This document shows, piece by piece, positions 17,935-27,448 of a DNA stretch of 64,000 nt. A program made the position numbers and the translations under genes. Under the pieces are notes generated by a model. It worked only from the letters and a program-made list of their open reading frames with translations. It was not told the DNA's origin and did no database searches. The DNA lies in NCBI RefSeq assembly GCF_040718835.1, contig NZ_JBFEFG010000268.1:496001-560000 (forward strand), read 5' to 3'. Numbering within the stretch: position 1 is the stretch's first letter; each line of letters starts with the position of its first letter. Source of the stretch: Bremerella sp. JC817. Its GTDB lineage: Bacteria; Planctomycetota; Planctomycetia; Pirellulales; Pirellulaceae.

Positions 17935-18924
17935 ATGAGTCATCGCTGTGATTGGTTGCGTTCCGGCCGCAAAACGGCTGGGTTCACGCTGGTCGAGTTG
18001 TTGGTGGTGATCGCGATCATCGGCGTCTTGATTGCGCTTCTGCTGCCGGCCGTTCAACAGGCCCGCGAAGCGGCGCGCCGAATGCAGTGCACCAACCATC
18101 TGAAGCAGTTTGGTTTGGCGCTCCATAACTATCACGATGTCCATCTGGCCTTCCCGCCGGCCGTGATCAACCCGGGTTGTCTCGGTGGTGGTTCGTCGCC
18201 GTTTCCAACGAACATGAAAGACAACGTTCGCGACATCACCGGCCATCTGCTGATCTTGCCATTCCTGGAACAGGGCAACCTCCACGATCGCCTTGACTTC
18301 CGTAAGCCAATGGGCCTGGCCGCGCATGGCGACACAACGACCCCCACCGCGGCTGATGCCGCTGCCAATATGGCCGTTCTGCAGGGAACTCGAATCGATA
18401 TGTTCGCGTGTCCTTCCGATCCGTTCGATCGCCCTGGCACCAGCACTGATTCCAACTATTACTACAGTCAGAACTATTACCGTACCAGTTACAGCTTTAT
18501 GAACAGCGACTGGTCGGATCATGGCGACAACGCTCGTCTGCTGTGGAATGCCCCGAACAATACTGCGGAACGCCGACCTGTCTTCGGGATCAACTCTTCC
18601 GGCAAGTTTCGCGATGTCACCGACGGGCTGAGCAACTCGGTCATCGTCGGCGAATCACGGATGGAAAAGTACGATCACGACTGGGGCCCGTTCTGGGGAA
18701 CGTGGACCAACACCTTCTGGCTGCGAATGTCGGAAGGGATCAACAAGCCTTATACGCCTCCAGATCCGCGTCCGTATGCACGTGCTCCGGGTAGCCACCA
18801 TCCTGGCGGCTGCAACGCTTTGTTCGGGGATGGCTCGATCCACTTCCTGTCGGAAACCACCGACCAGAACACGTTGCTTTACCTCGCACGCATTGCCGAC
18901 GGCAAAGTGATCAGCGACTACTAA
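17935..18924 (+). CDS. DUF1559 protein with pilin-like N-terminus (module 1)
   Basis: 329 residues from the ATG at 17935 ([23 protein letters not shown]). A prepilin-type leader with the [20 protein letters not shown] helix is followed by the invariant [17 protein letters not shown], the DUF1559 (SBP_bac_10) core and the C-terminal H-x9-DG motif (HPGGCNALFGDGS). DUF1559 proteins are greatly expanded in planctomycetes. They are expected to be processed by prepilin peptidase and to sit outside the membrane; their function is unknown. A small lipoprotein gene follows after 18 bases. Confidence 0.92.
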   Translation: MSHRCDWLRSGRKTAGFTLVELLVVIAIIGVLIALLLPAVQQAREAARRMQCTNHLKQFGLALHNYHDVHLAFPPAVINPGCLGGGSSPFPTNMKDNVRDITGHLLILPFLEQGNLHDRLDFRKPMGLAAHGDTTTPTAADAAANMAVLQGTRIDMFACPSDPFDRPGTSTDSNYYYSQNYYRTSYSFMNSDWSDHGDNARLLWNAPNNTAERRPVFGINSSGKFRDVTDGLSNSVIVGESRMEKYDHDWGPFWGTWTNTFWLRMSEGINKPYTPPDPRPYARAPGSHHPGGCNALFGDGSIHFLSETTDQNTLLYLARIADGKVISDY

Positions 18925-18942
18925 ATCTCTCCGAGGCGGAAT

Positions 18943-19356
18943 ATGACGACCATTGAAGCAACGAAAAAACTGGCCCAGGCCTGGCCGCTCGTCATCGCAC
19001 TGGCGGCCATCGTCGGGTGCTCGTCTGGCTATTCCAGTGGCGAGAAGCTGGCCCCGGTTACCGGAACCGTCACGGTCAACGGCAAACCGATGGCTGGCAT
19101 CAACGTGATGTTCGAGCCGGTCGAATCAGGCGGTGCCTCGCGCGGCACAACCGACGATGAAGGCAAGTTCGAGGTCTATTTCACCTTGAACGAAAAGGGG
19201 GCGATCCCTGGCAAGCACCACGTTCAGTTCGAGCTAAAAGGGGAGGGAGTCGACCCGAACCTGATCCCCAAGAAGTACGCCTTCGGTTCCCCAGGAATCG
19301 ATGCCGAAGTCAAGCCAGAAGGACCGAATGATTTTAACTTCGACCTGACCAAATAA
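18943..19356 (+). CDS. Small lipoprotein with carboxypeptidase-regulatory/transthyretin-like fold
   Basis: 137 residues. The signal peptide ends in lipobox IVGC and is followed by one beta domain: APVTGTVTVNGKPMAGINVMFEPVESGG...GKFEVYF...IPGKHHVQFELKGEG. This matches the small transthyretin/CarboxypepD_reg-like lipoproteins that follow many DUF1559 genes in planctomycetes. It is likely tethered to a membrane and may act with the upstream DUF1559 protein. The terminator at 19425-19458 follows. Confidence 0.85.
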   Translation: MTTIEATKKLAQAWPLVIALAAIVGCSSGYSSGEKLAPVTGTVTVNGKPMAGINVMFEPVESGGASRGTTDDEGKFEVYFTLNEKGAIPGKHHVQFELKGEGVDPNLIPKKYAFGSPGIDAEVKPEGPNDFNFDLTK

Positions 19357-19424
19357 TCCGACAACCGCTCGAGACGCCCCAACGGAGTTTTGCTGGGCAG
19401 CAGGCTCTGGTGGCCATCAATGCG

Positions 19425-19458
19425 ACGCCGCAGGACTTGCTTCTGCGGCGTTTTTTTT
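19425..19458 (+). terminator. Rho-independent terminator of the first DUF1559/lipoprotein module
   Basis: Stem ACGCCGCAG (19425-19433) against CTGCGGCGT (19443-19451) with a 9-base loop and then eight consecutive T. It lies in the 303-base gap 19357-19659 between the two convergent modules. I see no gene in the rest of the gap; a hydrophobic frame around 19561-19644 is too short and has no ribosome site. Confidence 0.9.
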
Positions 19459-19659
19459 ATGGGCTTGAAGATCGCGTGGCGGAAAGAGCGTGCCTACGCA
19501 GTTGCCCCAAACGTGGCCGGTATTGTCGGGGCAGTGACTCGCAGTGAGCAGACGATCATCATGCAATCGCTTCTCACATTTGTCTTGGCGATACTGGTCG
19601 TTATCGCCGCAACGCACGTCGGTCGAGTCACGGCCCCGACTTAGGCCGGGGGAGAAGGG

Positions 19660-20064
19660 TTACCGCTTCGAGAGCTCGATGGGGATATTGTTTTCTGTCG
19701 CTTCGACCGTTACCGGCTCGCGCGGGGCCTGGAAGGCTCGCCACTTGATCGGTGGGCCGATGGCGCGACCCGATTCATCTTCTTTCTGATCCGGGGGCAT
19801 GTAGATCACCTGGTAGTTGCCCGGGGCGACACCATCGCCACCCGCCACTTGCAGCATGTACGAGCCATCGGCACCGATCTTGCCGAGCGCGGGTTTGATG
19901 CCTGCCTCGATTGGCTTAAAGACGATGCTGCCTCCATCGACCGTTTCGCCATTCGCGGTGACGATCCCGGTAACGCTCGCGCTGCTCCCGCAACCAACAA
20001 GCGTTACGAGGGCGATTACACTTGCCAATCCTAAAAGTTTTTGTCGCATTGTTCGTTTATCCAT
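19660..20064 (-). CDS. Small lipoprotein with carboxypeptidase-regulatory-like fold
   Basis: 134 residues from the ATG at 20062-20064 (MDKRTMRQKLLGLASVIALVTLVGC). A second ATG five codons on is equally possible because neither has a strong ribosome site. Lipobox LVGC, then SVTGIVTANGETVDGGSIVFKPIE...GADGSYMLQV...VAPGNYQVIYMPPD, the same one-domain beta fold as the gene at 18943 but with a different sequence. It lies 121 bases after the DUF1559 gene at 20186-21151 on the same strand, forming the mirror-image module. Confidence 0.85.
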   Translation of the reverse strand: MDKRTMRQKLLGLASVIALVTLVGCGSSASVTGIVTANGETVDGGSIVFKPIEAGIKPALGKIGADGSYMLQVAGGDGVAPGNYQVIYMPPDQKEDESGRAIGPPIKWRAFQAPREPVTVEATENNIPIELSKR

Positions 20065-20185
20065 GGGAAACACGAAAGGCCTGCCATGCAGGGCGAAACC
20101 GTTTCGTGGGGAAGTTTCAGGTTCAATCGAAGCCCCTCGCAGAGCGACCTGACTGCTAGCCACTCTGCCGAAGTTTACGGGGCGA

Positions 20186-21151
20186 TTAGAACTCGCCAAT
20201 CACGTTACCGTCGTTGATCTGACCGAGGTGATCGTACGCGTCCAGGTTGATCGTTTCGGCCAGGAAGTGAACCGAGCCATCGCCGAACAGGAACTGCGCT
20301 CCGCCTGGGTGCAGACTGCCGAAACCCTTATCCCAAGCATCCGGATCTCCGGCTGGGCCACCACCGTTAGACAGATTAATCGGCACACCATGCCAGGCTT
20401 CTCGCAGTGGTCCCCAGTGAGTCAGTGCCGAACCCGAAGCTCCCTTCGGACTGCCAGCCCAAACTGGGTAGGTTGGGTTTTCGCCACCAGGAGCGGACGA
20501 AATACGGCCGCCACCCACTTCGCCCAAGGCGATGCTGTTCGACAAACCGTCGGTGATGTCCGAGAACTTATTGATCGAGGTGATGAAGCGATTGAACATG
20601 CCGTTGCCATACGCATGTCCCCAGCCGAGGCTGCCGGCGTAGTTCGACTTGCCACACTGCAGACCAATGTCAGTCGAGTTGCGAACTTCGGCCAGGGTGT
20701 CGGAGGGGCACATGAAGATGTCGATCGTGTTGGCTTCCGGACCGGGAGTCGTCCAGACACCGTACTTGCTGCAACCGCAATAAATCGAACCTGTCCGGCC
20801 GGTCGGGTCAGGCGGATAGTTGCCCGCTTCCTGCAGGATGGCATCCCACATCGGAGCCTGTTCGACGAACGGCAAAATAAACGTGCCCCACGTGTAACCG
20901 CCATGCCCCGTTCGGCTACCGCCCGGTGGCAAATGATTGAAGGTGTCGTGGAAGTTGTGTAAGCCGAGCCCCATCTGCTTCATATTGTTCGCACATTGCA
21001 TCCGCCGAGCTGCCTCGCGGGCTTGCTGAACTGCCGGCAGCAGCAGTGCGATCAAGACACCTATGATGGCAATCACCACCAGCAATTCTACGAGAGTGAA
21101 ACCGCGTCGAAGGGAAGATTGTCGTCGACAGGGCAGGGCGACGTAATTCAT
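20186..21151 (-). CDS. DUF1559 protein with pilin-like N-terminus (module 2)
   Basis: 321 residues; GGAG lies eight bases before the ATG. It opens [24 protein letters not shown], then the prepilin helix, the invariant [12 protein letters not shown], and a core with GFPGG-like loops (LPPGGSRTGHGGYTWGTFILPFVEQ). The C-terminal motif is HPGGAQFLFGDGSVHF. Predicted extracytoplasmic with a single N-terminal helix. The fixed head is shared with the other four DUF1559 genes here but the bodies differ widely. Confidence 0.92.
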   Translation of the reverse strand: MNYVALPCRRQSSLRRGFTLVELLVVIAIIGVLIALLLPAVQQAREAARRMQCANNMKQMGLGLHNFHDTFNHLPPGGSRTGHGGYTWGTFILPFVEQAPMWDAILQEAGNYPPDPTGRTGSIYCGCSKYGVWTTPGPEANTIDIFMCPSDTLAEVRNSTDIGLQCGKSNYAGSLGWGHAYGNGMFNRFITSINKFSDITDGLSNSIALGEVGGGRISSAPGGENPTYPVWAGSPKGASGSALTHWGPLREAWHGVPINLSNGGGPAGDPDAWDKGFGSLHPGGAQFLFGDGSVHFLAETINLDAYDHLGQINDGNVIGEF

Positions 21152-21480
21152 TGCGAGCTCCGAAGAGTATGAGAAAAGATGGGATGGGCCAAAACGTAAT
21201 CATTGGACTTCGTCCACCAATTATAACGAATTGCACTCTTTTCACTTGAACATTTGATCCTCGGTTTGCGACAATGTCGCTCGTGGACTGCTTGCGGAAA
21301 CCCGTGCTCATTCCATAATTTCTCCCTTAGATTGGTCTATAATTGACCATTATCTCCCCATGCAACGCTCTTGCGGAATGCGGAACGTCCATCGATGTCG
21401 CAGCGATACACCTTATTTTGCGACAACGACGCTCGGAGGTTTTTTACAACCGTTTTAATTTCGATTTCATTTGATATCTC
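21152..21480. promoter_or_regulatory. Divergent intergenic region with palindromic candidate operator at 21333-21349
   Basis: The 329 bases between the DUF1559 gene (minus) and the AraC regulator (plus) contain no gene. An inverted repeat TGGTC-TATAATT-GACCA (21333-21349), flanked by further A/T symmetry, surrounds a TATAAT. It is a plausible site for a regulator, possibly the adjacent AraC protein, but the binder is unknown. Confidence 0.4.
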
Positions 21481-22461
21481 ATGGATACCGCAGAAAGTTT
21501 TTTCCATTACCTGCCCATCTCGGATCGTGATATGAAGCTTGGCTTCTATGTCACCGGCGGTGGGTGGGGAACGGTTCGTCCGAACTCGAACTATCCGCCA
21601 GACCAGCACCCGGGCGTGTACCAATTCTCTTGGGAACGCGGTCGCGAGTTGCCGGAATTTCAGATCCAATACATCAGCCAGGGGCGCGGCGAGTTCGAAT
21701 CGACGGCGACCGGTCCTATGGGCATCGAGTCCGATACCCTCTTTCTGCTGTTCCCGGGCGTCTGGCATCGCTATCGACCGATTCGCTCGGTCGGCTGGAC
21801 CGAGCGCTGGATTTCGATCCATGGCGAGTTTCTACATCGGCTCTATGCCAACGGCACGATCTCGCCAGGCAAGGCGTTCACGCGACTTCGCCCCGATCAG
21901 GTCGGTCCCTTTCTGACAGCCTTCGATCGGCTGCTGGGAAGAATTCATGCCGACCCGATGGAGCACTCGCCCGCGGTGTGTGCCAATGCGATGGAACTGC
22001 TGACGTTGGCCCTGGAACGCCTTCCGTCCGCCGACGATCTGGCTGCCGACTCGAAGGGAAGGACCCACCATGTCGACGACCCGATCGTAAATCGGGCCCT
22101 CGACATTATTTGGACACGAAGCGACCGGCCTCTTTCGGTGAATCAACTTGTCGCCGCGCTTCCCACCACGCGGCGAACGCTCGAACGAAAGATCATGGCG
22201 GCGCTGGGGCACACAGTGCTCGACGAGATCAACCATTGCCGACTGTTCCGCGCGAAGCGGCTGCTCACCGAGACGAGTTTGTCGGTCAAGTCGGTGGCCT
22301 ACCTGGCCGGGTTTGGCAGTCAGGAACGGTTCCGGCGACTGATGATCGCCGAAGAAGGTTGCCCGCCAGGAGAATACCGCGCCCGATTCCGCTCGGGCGA
22401 AACGAGCGGCAGCGGTGACAAGAAGCGGGGCGAGTCTTCGATCCCAAAAGGACGGGACTAG
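21481..22461 (+). CDS. AraC-family transcriptional regulator
   Basis: 326 residues. The first ~170 form a cupin-like sensor domain (GVYQFSWERGRELPEFQIQYISQGRGEFES...LFLLFPGVWHRYRP), typical of AraC proteins that bind small sugars. The C-terminal 100 residues carry the double helix-turn-helix: DRPLSVNQLVAALPTTRRTLERKIMAALGHTVLDEINHCRLFRAKRLL and SVKSVAYLAGFGSQERFRRLMIAEEGCPPGEYR. It is a likely activator of a sugar-related operon, but no obvious target is adjacent. Its end overlaps the convergent haem-protein gene by four bases. The start is the first ATG and lacks a clear ribosome site. Confidence 0.85.
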   Translation: MDTAESFFHYLPISDRDMKLGFYVTGGGWGTVRPNSNYPPDQHPGVYQFSWERGRELPEFQIQYISQGRGEFESTATGPMGIESDTLFLLFPGVWHRYRPIRSVGWTERWISIHGEFLHRLYANGTISPGKAFTRLRPDQVGPFLTAFDRLLGRIHADPMEHSPAVCANAMELLTLALERLPSADDLAADSKGRTHHVDDPIVNRALDIIWTRSDRPLSVNQLVAALPTTRRTLERKIMAALGHTVLDEINHCRLFRAKRLLTETSLSVKSVAYLAGFGSQERFRRLMIAEEGCPPGEYRARFRSGETSGSGDKKRGESSIPKGRD

Positions 22462-23744
22462 TCGCCCAGCTTCCAGAATTCCGGCTTCGTCTCATTCACG
22501 ATCTCGGCGATTGCCGCGCGATCGGTCTGGCTGAGGTGGGCGAACTCGTCGCTCGTATCGCGTCCCTCCAGCACTTCCCGCAGTCGCCTGGCGATGGCGG
22601 TCTGCATGTTCAGCGGCAACTCGTCGAACGTTGTCGAGTAGATCATGTAGCTGCAAGGATACTTGAATAGTCGCGACTTCAGGTCGAGCTCTCGTAGCGA
22701 TCGCCCCTGACTATCCTTTTCGCCAGCGGCTTGGAACTCGGTGGCGAACTGCGATGTCCCTTGGATGGCATTGGTCAACTTCGCTTCATCGGCAAACAAC
22801 ATGTAGCTGACCACCTTGTTGGCGGCGGTTGCGATGCGGCGCTGCGTTGTTTCGCTCTCGAAGTCAGGCGAGCGTTCTAAGGCTTCGTTCATGACCTGAT
22901 CGTGATGTGCCGACCGACGTGCCTCGTGGCTGGCCAGCGTCAGCAGGTTTTGCATCTGCAACTGATGTTCGAGCACCATCAAGGCGACGATATCGCTGTG
23001 CGGCGTCAGGTATTTGTCGACCTTGAACAGCTCGCTCAGGTCGGTCACGTTCGCGCCTGCTTCGCGATCGATGTTTTCCGGGTCGTGGCGATCACGCGAG
23101 ATAGCGTTTCCCATGTGCCGCATTTTTCCATGCGTTCCGGTGACATACCATCCGCCCCAGCGTTCCGACATGGGGCTGGTTTGATCGGTGTTGAAGGTCC
23201 CGGCACCATAATGCGGCATGCCTCCTGCATTCACGAAGGCGGATCGCACCAGGCCGCCTGGCACGCGCTGCGTTCGCGACGACGCATGACAAACGGTGCA
23301 CTGTCCTTTGTCACGAACGAACTTGGGGGCCTCGTCGTTCTCTTGGCTCAGCGTATAGAACACTTCGCCCCGGACAGGGTCGGTGGTCATGACTTCGATC
23401 ACGTCGCCACCTTGCACCCAGCCGATGTAGGAGTGGTCGTTGTAATAGAGTGCCCGCGGTTTACGAGGCGAGATTGCCGAAAGTTGGAAGCTGGTTTTGG
23501 AGTAAACCAGGACCTGCGATTCTTCCGAGATCTCAAGCGCCTTGAGCACCGCCTGAAGGAAGCCATGCTCTTCGTCGTATTCGAGCTGAGCGCTGCCGTC
23601 GTCCAGCTTCTTTTGCAACTCGGCGATTGGGTTATCGTCCGACGTTTCGCTATAGTTAATCGGAGGTTCGTCGTAGGGATCTTGCGCGAGCAACAACGTG
23701 GCCGCCACCAGCAGCAGCGGAATCGATAACCAAGCGTTCTTCAT
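22458..23744 (-). CDS. Exported protein with one c-type haem motif
   Basis: 428 residues from the ATG at 23742-23744, with GAGG upstream. Signal peptide [23 protein letters not shown] single CxxCH haem c site lies at Cys149-Thr-Val-Cys152-His153 ([10 protein letters not shown]); several Met residues (GKMRHMGN) could supply a sixth ligand. The surrounding [34 protein letters not shown] looks like a family I know only as uncharacterised planctomycete proteins. It is probably a periplasmic electron-transfer or redox protein. It diverges from an Rrf2 regulator, which suggests redox or nitrosative control. Confidence 0.7.
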   Translation of the reverse strand: MKNAWLSIPLLLVAATLLLAQDPYDEPPINYSETSDDNPIAELQKKLDDGSAQLEYDEEHGFLQAVLKALEISEESQVLVYSKTSFQLSAISPRKPRALYYNDHSYIGWVQGGDVIEVMTTDPVRGEVFYTLSQENDEAPKFVRDKGQCTVCHASSRTQRVPGGLVRSAFVNAGGMPHYGAGTFNTDQTSPMSERWGGWYVTGTHGKMRHMGNAISRDRHDPENIDREAGANVTDLSELFKVDKYLTPHSDIVALMVLEHQLQMQNLLTLASHEARRSAHHDQVMNEALERSPDFESETTQRRIATAANKVVSYMLFADEAKLTNAIQGTSQFATEFQAAGEKDSQGRSLRELDLKSRLFKYPCSYMIYSTTFDELPLNMQTAIARRLREVLEGRDTSDEFAHLSQTDRAAIAEIVNETKPEFWKLGD

Positions 23745-23870
23745 CACGGCACCTCGTCGAACGATCCCACGGCCCAGGAAGGGATTAGCTGGGCGAAACG
23801 ATTGTTTCCCCTTTTTCGCCAATCGAGCCAGGAAGGGAGTTGATATCTGCATATTAAGGTACACAATTAA

Positions 23871-23880
23871 ACGTGCACGT
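23871..23880. promoter_or_regulatory. Perfect palindrome ACGTGCACGT between the haem-protein and Rrf2 genes
   Basis: A 10-bp perfect palindrome in the divergent intergenic region (23745-23928), flanked by two similar copies of an AAGGTAmAC word (23856-23863 and 23882-23889). Its position suits an operator controlling both genes, for example by the Rrf2 protein. The evidence is position and symmetry only. Confidence 0.35.
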
Positions 23881-23928
23881 CAAGGTAAACGTTTTGCCAG
23901 CCTCGATACGGATTGCCGAGCCTCAGCC

Positions 23929-24393
23929 ATGATCTCGAAAACTGCCGAATACGCTTTGAGGGCGATCGCCTGCCTCGCCACGCAGCAGTCGCATCTCGCT
24001 TCGGCGGATTGCCTGGCAGTGAAGACGAAGGTGCCACGGCGTTATCTGAATCGCGTCCTGCAAGATCTGGCAGGGGCAGGGCTGGTTCGTTCGCGTCCTG
24101 GGCCTGGGGGTGGTTATGAACTGCTGGCCTCGACGGCCGAGATCACTATTTTGAAGGTCATCGACGCGGTCTCGCCGCTGGAACGAATCCGTTCGTGCCC
24201 GCTTGGTCTCCCTTCGCATCAACAGCTTTGCCCGCTACACGCGGAACTCGATAAAGCATACGCCGCCACGGAAGAGGCATTTCGTGACGTGACGATCGAG
24301 CAGCTTTTGAACTCGGCGAACCCGAGCATTCCGCTTTGCGATTTGGGAACCGCCGAAGCGGAAGCCCCAGCCGAAGGTGCTCCGCTCAGCTAA
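23929..24393 (+). CDS. Rrf2-family transcriptional regulator
   Basis: 154 residues from the ATG at 23929 ([20 protein letters not shown]), the family's standard start. The winged helix reads [35 protein letters not shown]. The C-terminal part has [24 protein letters not shown]. Two of the three cysteines that hold an Fe-S cluster in NsrR/IscR are present in this segment but the third is not in the usual place, so cluster binding is uncertain. It is likely a redox, nitric-oxide or nitrite-responsive repressor of the divergent haem protein. Confidence 0.87.
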   Translation: MISKTAEYALRAIACLATQQSHLASADCLAVKTKVPRRYLNRVLQDLAGAGLVRSRPGPGGGYELLASTAEITILKVIDAVSPLERIRSCPLGLPSHQQLCPLHAELDKAYAATEEAFRDVTIEQLLNSANPSIPLCDLGTAEAEAPAEGAPLS

Positions 24394-25691
24394 TTATTCG
24401 GCCAGTCGATCAGTCGCCGCATCGGCATCGACCAGATCGCCATCGCGCCGATCATGTTTTCCAGAATCGCCTCGGCCCAGGTCGCTCGTTCCGGATCGAG
24501 ATAAAACAGATCGACCGCCAGCAGAATGGCGAGCAGTGTCCCAACACCTGCGTAAAGTGCCATCTTTCGACGGGCATGGCGATACAAGGGCTTCCAAATC
24601 TGAACGTACATCACCAGCAGGTAGCCCAGCACCAGCGCCGCGCCGAAGATGACCTCGTCCCAGAGAACCAGCCCCCAGATCCCAACGCCGACGACACCCA
24701 GCAGCATCGCCGAGAGGACTCGACTGCCATACCGTTGCCAGCGTCCCATCGCCAGCGAACCGAGGCGATGCCACGAAACCAGCCCATCGAGGAGCGGCAG
24801 CAAGAAGGTATCGGTCAGCCCGGCGATCAGCAGCAGTGGCAAGATACTCAGGAGCCAGGCCACCGCCGTCAAGTGCCCCAGCAGTGCCCACACCATGCCA
24901 TAGGCCACGATACCGTAGATCACGCGCAAGATCGTCTTACGGCTCTTGGTGATTCGTTCCTGCCAGCGCACGTGTCCGACCGCCCAACGTGACAAGGGGG
25001 ATCGCGCCTTCAGCGTTTCGAGTAAACCATCGCGGGCACGGCGCATTTGCGGACGAAGCCGCAGGGCAGACTCAAAGTGATGTTGGGCTTCGTCCCAGCG
25101 GCGTTGATGCAGCCGGCACCAGCCGACCCAGCTATGGACGCGTCCTTCTTCCGGTTCCAGTCGCAGCGCTTCGTCGAGATCGATCGCCGCCTTATCGAAC
25201 AGCCCCAGATCGAAGTACGATGCCCCGCGCAGAAAGAAGCCTTCATAGTTGTCGGGCTCGATCGCTAACAACTTGTTGGCATGCGCGATCGCACGCTTTT
25301 CGCGATTGGTGTAGAAGTCGCACCAGCCTAGCAGTGCCCGGGTTTGGACATCTTGTGGGCGGAAGCGGAGTGCCTCGCGCAGTTCGATTCGCGCTTGGTC
25401 GTAATCTTCTGTCCGGTAGTAGACCAGCGCCAGATTGAAGCGATACGGAGCAGACTCTGGCGAAAGCTCGACCGCCTTTCGCGCATGGTACAAGGCGTCG
25501 TCATGCTTCTTCAGATTCGAGAAACAAATGCCCAGCCGGCTATGGGGCCAACCACTCTCGGGATCGACCGCCATCCATTGCAGAAACTGCTCGATCGCCG
25601 CTTCGTAACGCTTCGCCGTCATCAACATCTCGCCGCGACGACGAAAGTTTTCCCCGGGATCGATAGGTGGGGGACGTTTTTCCACGTTCAT
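24390..25691 (-). CDS. TPR-repeat membrane protein
   Basis: 433 residues. The first ~240 consist of tetratricopeptide repeats: [86 protein letters not shown] and so on, about six in all. The rest has five or six transmembrane helices beginning at [18 protein letters not shown]. The layout suggests an assembly or scaffolding protein of the inner membrane with a cytoplasmic TPR head. There is no enzymatic motif. Convergent with the Rrf2 gene, sharing CTAA. Confidence 0.78.
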   Translation of the reverse strand: MNVEKRPPPIDPGENFRRRGEMLMTAKRYEAAIEQFLQWMAVDPESGWPHSRLGICFSNLKKHDDALYHARKAVELSPESAPYRFNLALVYYRTEDYDQARIELREALRFRPQDVQTRALLGWCDFYTNREKRAIAHANKLLAIEPDNYEGFFLRGASYFDLGLFDKAAIDLDEALRLEPEEGRVHSWVGWCRLHQRRWDEAQHHFESALRLRPQMRRARDGLLETLKARSPLSRWAVGHVRWQERITKSRKTILRVIYGIVAYGMVWALLGHLTAVAWLLSILPLLLIAGLTDTFLLPLLDGLVSWHRLGSLAMGRWQRYGSRVLSAMLLGVVGVGIWGLVLWDEVIFGAALVLGYLLVMYVQIWKPLYRHARRKMALYAGVGTLLAILLAVDLFYLDPERATWAEAILENMIGAMAIWSMPMRRLIDWPNN

Positions 25692-25763
25692 TCAGGGCCA
25701 GATCGTTTCAAACAAGCAAGGGGGGATCCACCTCAGTTTAAACGGCTTCGCCGCCAGAGGCTA

Positions 25764-26339
25764 TCACTTCGCATCGCAGGTCCTCCGCCGAAAGCAGTGA
25801 CTGCTGTGATCGTTGACGATGCCGACGGCCTGCATCCAGGCATAAACGATCGTCGGCCCGACGAACTTGAAGCCGCGGCGTTTCATGTCTTGCGAGATCA
25901 CGGCGGATAGTTCAGTCTGGGCGGGCACCGTCTTACCATCGCCACGTAGCGACTTTCCATCGGTGAACGACCAGCAGTATTGGTCGAACGATTCGCTTCG
26001 CTCATGCATCTCGCAGTAGATCTTCGCCCCTTGGATGGTCGCCGCGATCTTGGCCTTCGAGCGGATGATGCCTGGGTTCTCGAGCAGCTTGGTGACCTTG
26101 GCTTCGTTGAAGCGAGCGACCTTCTTCGGATCGAAGCCTGAAAACGCTTTGCGGAACGCCTCGCGCTTCTTCAGCACCGTGATCCAGGCAAGGCCTGCCT
26201 GAAAGCCTTCCAGCATCAGCATCTCCCACAGCATGCGGGAATCGTGCTGGGGAACGCCCCATTCCTGATCGTGATAGGCCTGCATGTCGGGGTCGTTTCC
26301 AGCCCAGGCACATCGTTTCGGCGAACTGGTAGCGGGCAT
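25764..26339 (-). CDS. tag: DNA-3-methyladenine glycosylase I
   Basis: 191 residues from the ATG at 26337-26339, with AGAAGG five bases upstream. The sequence is typical for the family: KRCAWAGNDPDMQAYHDQEWGVPQHDSRMLWEMLMLEGFQAGLAW, with the zinc-snap Cys and His near the N-terminus and NDHSSHC at the C-terminus. The aromatic base-binding pocket residues YHDQEWG and FQAGLAW are intact. It removes 3-methyladenine from alkylated DNA. It is not in an operon with the mutagenesis cassette. The frame is open 43 codons further upstream, but those residues are not family-like. Confidence 0.95.
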   Translation of the reverse strand: MPATSSPKRCAWAGNDPDMQAYHDQEWGVPQHDSRMLWEMLMLEGFQAGLAWITVLKKREAFRKAFSGFDPKKVARFNEAKVTKLLENPGIIRSKAKIAATIQGAKIYCEMHERSESFDQYCWSFTDGKSLRGDGKTVPAQTELSAVISQDMKRRGFKFVGPTIVYAWMQAVGIVNDHSSHCFRRRTCDAK

Positions 26340-26488
26340 AATGCCTTCTTGAAAGTCGTAAGGGGGGGCGAGCAATCGGGCGGCTTGGTTGCCGCCGGGG
26401 TGCCGGATCGGGTAACTTGTTCGACAACAACCATCGATGATACGCGAACGCGTCGTTCCAGAAACCATCAGACCAGGCTATTTCCTCC

Positions 26489-27448
26489 ATGATCGTCACC
26501 GAAAAAGATAGTTGGCTCCGCATGATCTTCGCCGTTCATGGAACGACGTTCGATAAGATCTGGCCACGTTTTCTGGTGGTGGTTTCGTTTTCGATCGTGA
26601 CGACGCTGATCTCTTATTACTTTCCCGATCATAAGTTCACGTTGACGATGGCGCCGTTTACGGTGGTCGGCCTGGCGATCGCCATCTTCCTTGGTTTCCG
26701 CAACAATGCTTCGTACGACCGTTACTGGGAAGGACGCAAGCTGTGGGGCCGGATGGTCAATGTCTGCCGCAGCTTCACCATGCAGGTCAACACGCTGGTT
26801 GACGGAACCAATCCTGACGCGACCGCCACGGACGAAAGCGTGACCGTCGCCCAGCGACGTCGCATGATCGAACTGACGATCGCTTATATCAACGCGGTGC
26901 GACATCGTCTGCGCGATACGGATGCCTCCGACGAGTTGATGCTACGTCTACACGACGACCCAAAACTGCAAAGCTATTTGGCGCAAGACAACATCCCGGC
27001 TGCGGTCGCGGCAGAGATCTCGAACTGCATTCAAGCGGCCTGGAAAAGCGGTACGCTGCATACTTATCACGTGCCGCTCTTGCATACGAGCCTGACCGAA
27101 ATGCTGGCCATCCAGGGAGGGTGCGAACGCATTCGCAGCACGCCGATCCCGTTCACTTACAGTGTGCTGACTCACCGCACGGTGCTGTTGTATTGCCTGG
27201 CCCTTCCGTGTGGCTTGCACGACACGGTCGGCCTGCTCACGCCGGTGGTGGTCGGACTGGTAGCCTACGCGTTCTTAGGTTTGGACGCCGTGGGCGACGA
27301 GATCGAACAGCCATTCAGCATCGACGACAACGACCTTCCGCTGCTGTTTCTGACGACGATGATCGAACGCAACATGCGGCAGATGTCCGGCTACCCAGCG
27401 GAAGAATTGCCTGCCCCGGTCGAACCGGTTGACCACCTGCTGATCTAG
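26489..27448 (+). CDS. Bestrophin-like ion channel (UPF0187)
   Basis: 319 residues. The family's conserved segments are visible: LGFRNNASYDRYWEGRKLWGRMVN after the first two membrane helices, IQGGCERIRSTPIPFTYSVLTHRTVLLYC, and LGLDAVGDEIEQPFSIDDNDLPLL near the end. It fits the prokaryotic bestrophin homologues, pentameric channels conducting anions or, in some bacteria, cations. It lies upstream of a convergent small membrane protein with which it shares CTAG. Confidence 0.9.
   Translation: MIVTEKDSWLRMIFAVHGTTFDKIWPRFLVVVSFSIVTTLISYYFPDHKFTLTMAPFTVVGLAIAIFLGFRNNASYDRYWEGRKLWGRMVNVCRSFTMQVNTLVDGTNPDATATDESVTVAQRRRMIELTIAYINAVRHRLRDTDASDELMLRLHDDPKLQSYLAQDNIPAAVAAEISNCIQAAWKSGTLHTYHVPLLHTSLTEMLAIQGGCERIRSTPIPFTYSVLTHRTVLLYCLALPCGLHDTVGLLTPVVVGLVAYAFLGLDAVGDEIEQPFSIDDNDLPLLFLTTMIERNMRQMSGYPAEELPAPVEPVDHLLI

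Noticed and set aside
19390..19644. 84-codon plus-strand frame including a hydrophobic C-terminus
   Set aside because: It spans the intrinsic terminator at 19425-19458 and has no ribosome site.
21337..21822. 161-codon minus-strand frame overlapping the AraC gene start
   Set aside because: Antisense to the start of a clear AraC protein; no homology features and no ribosome site.
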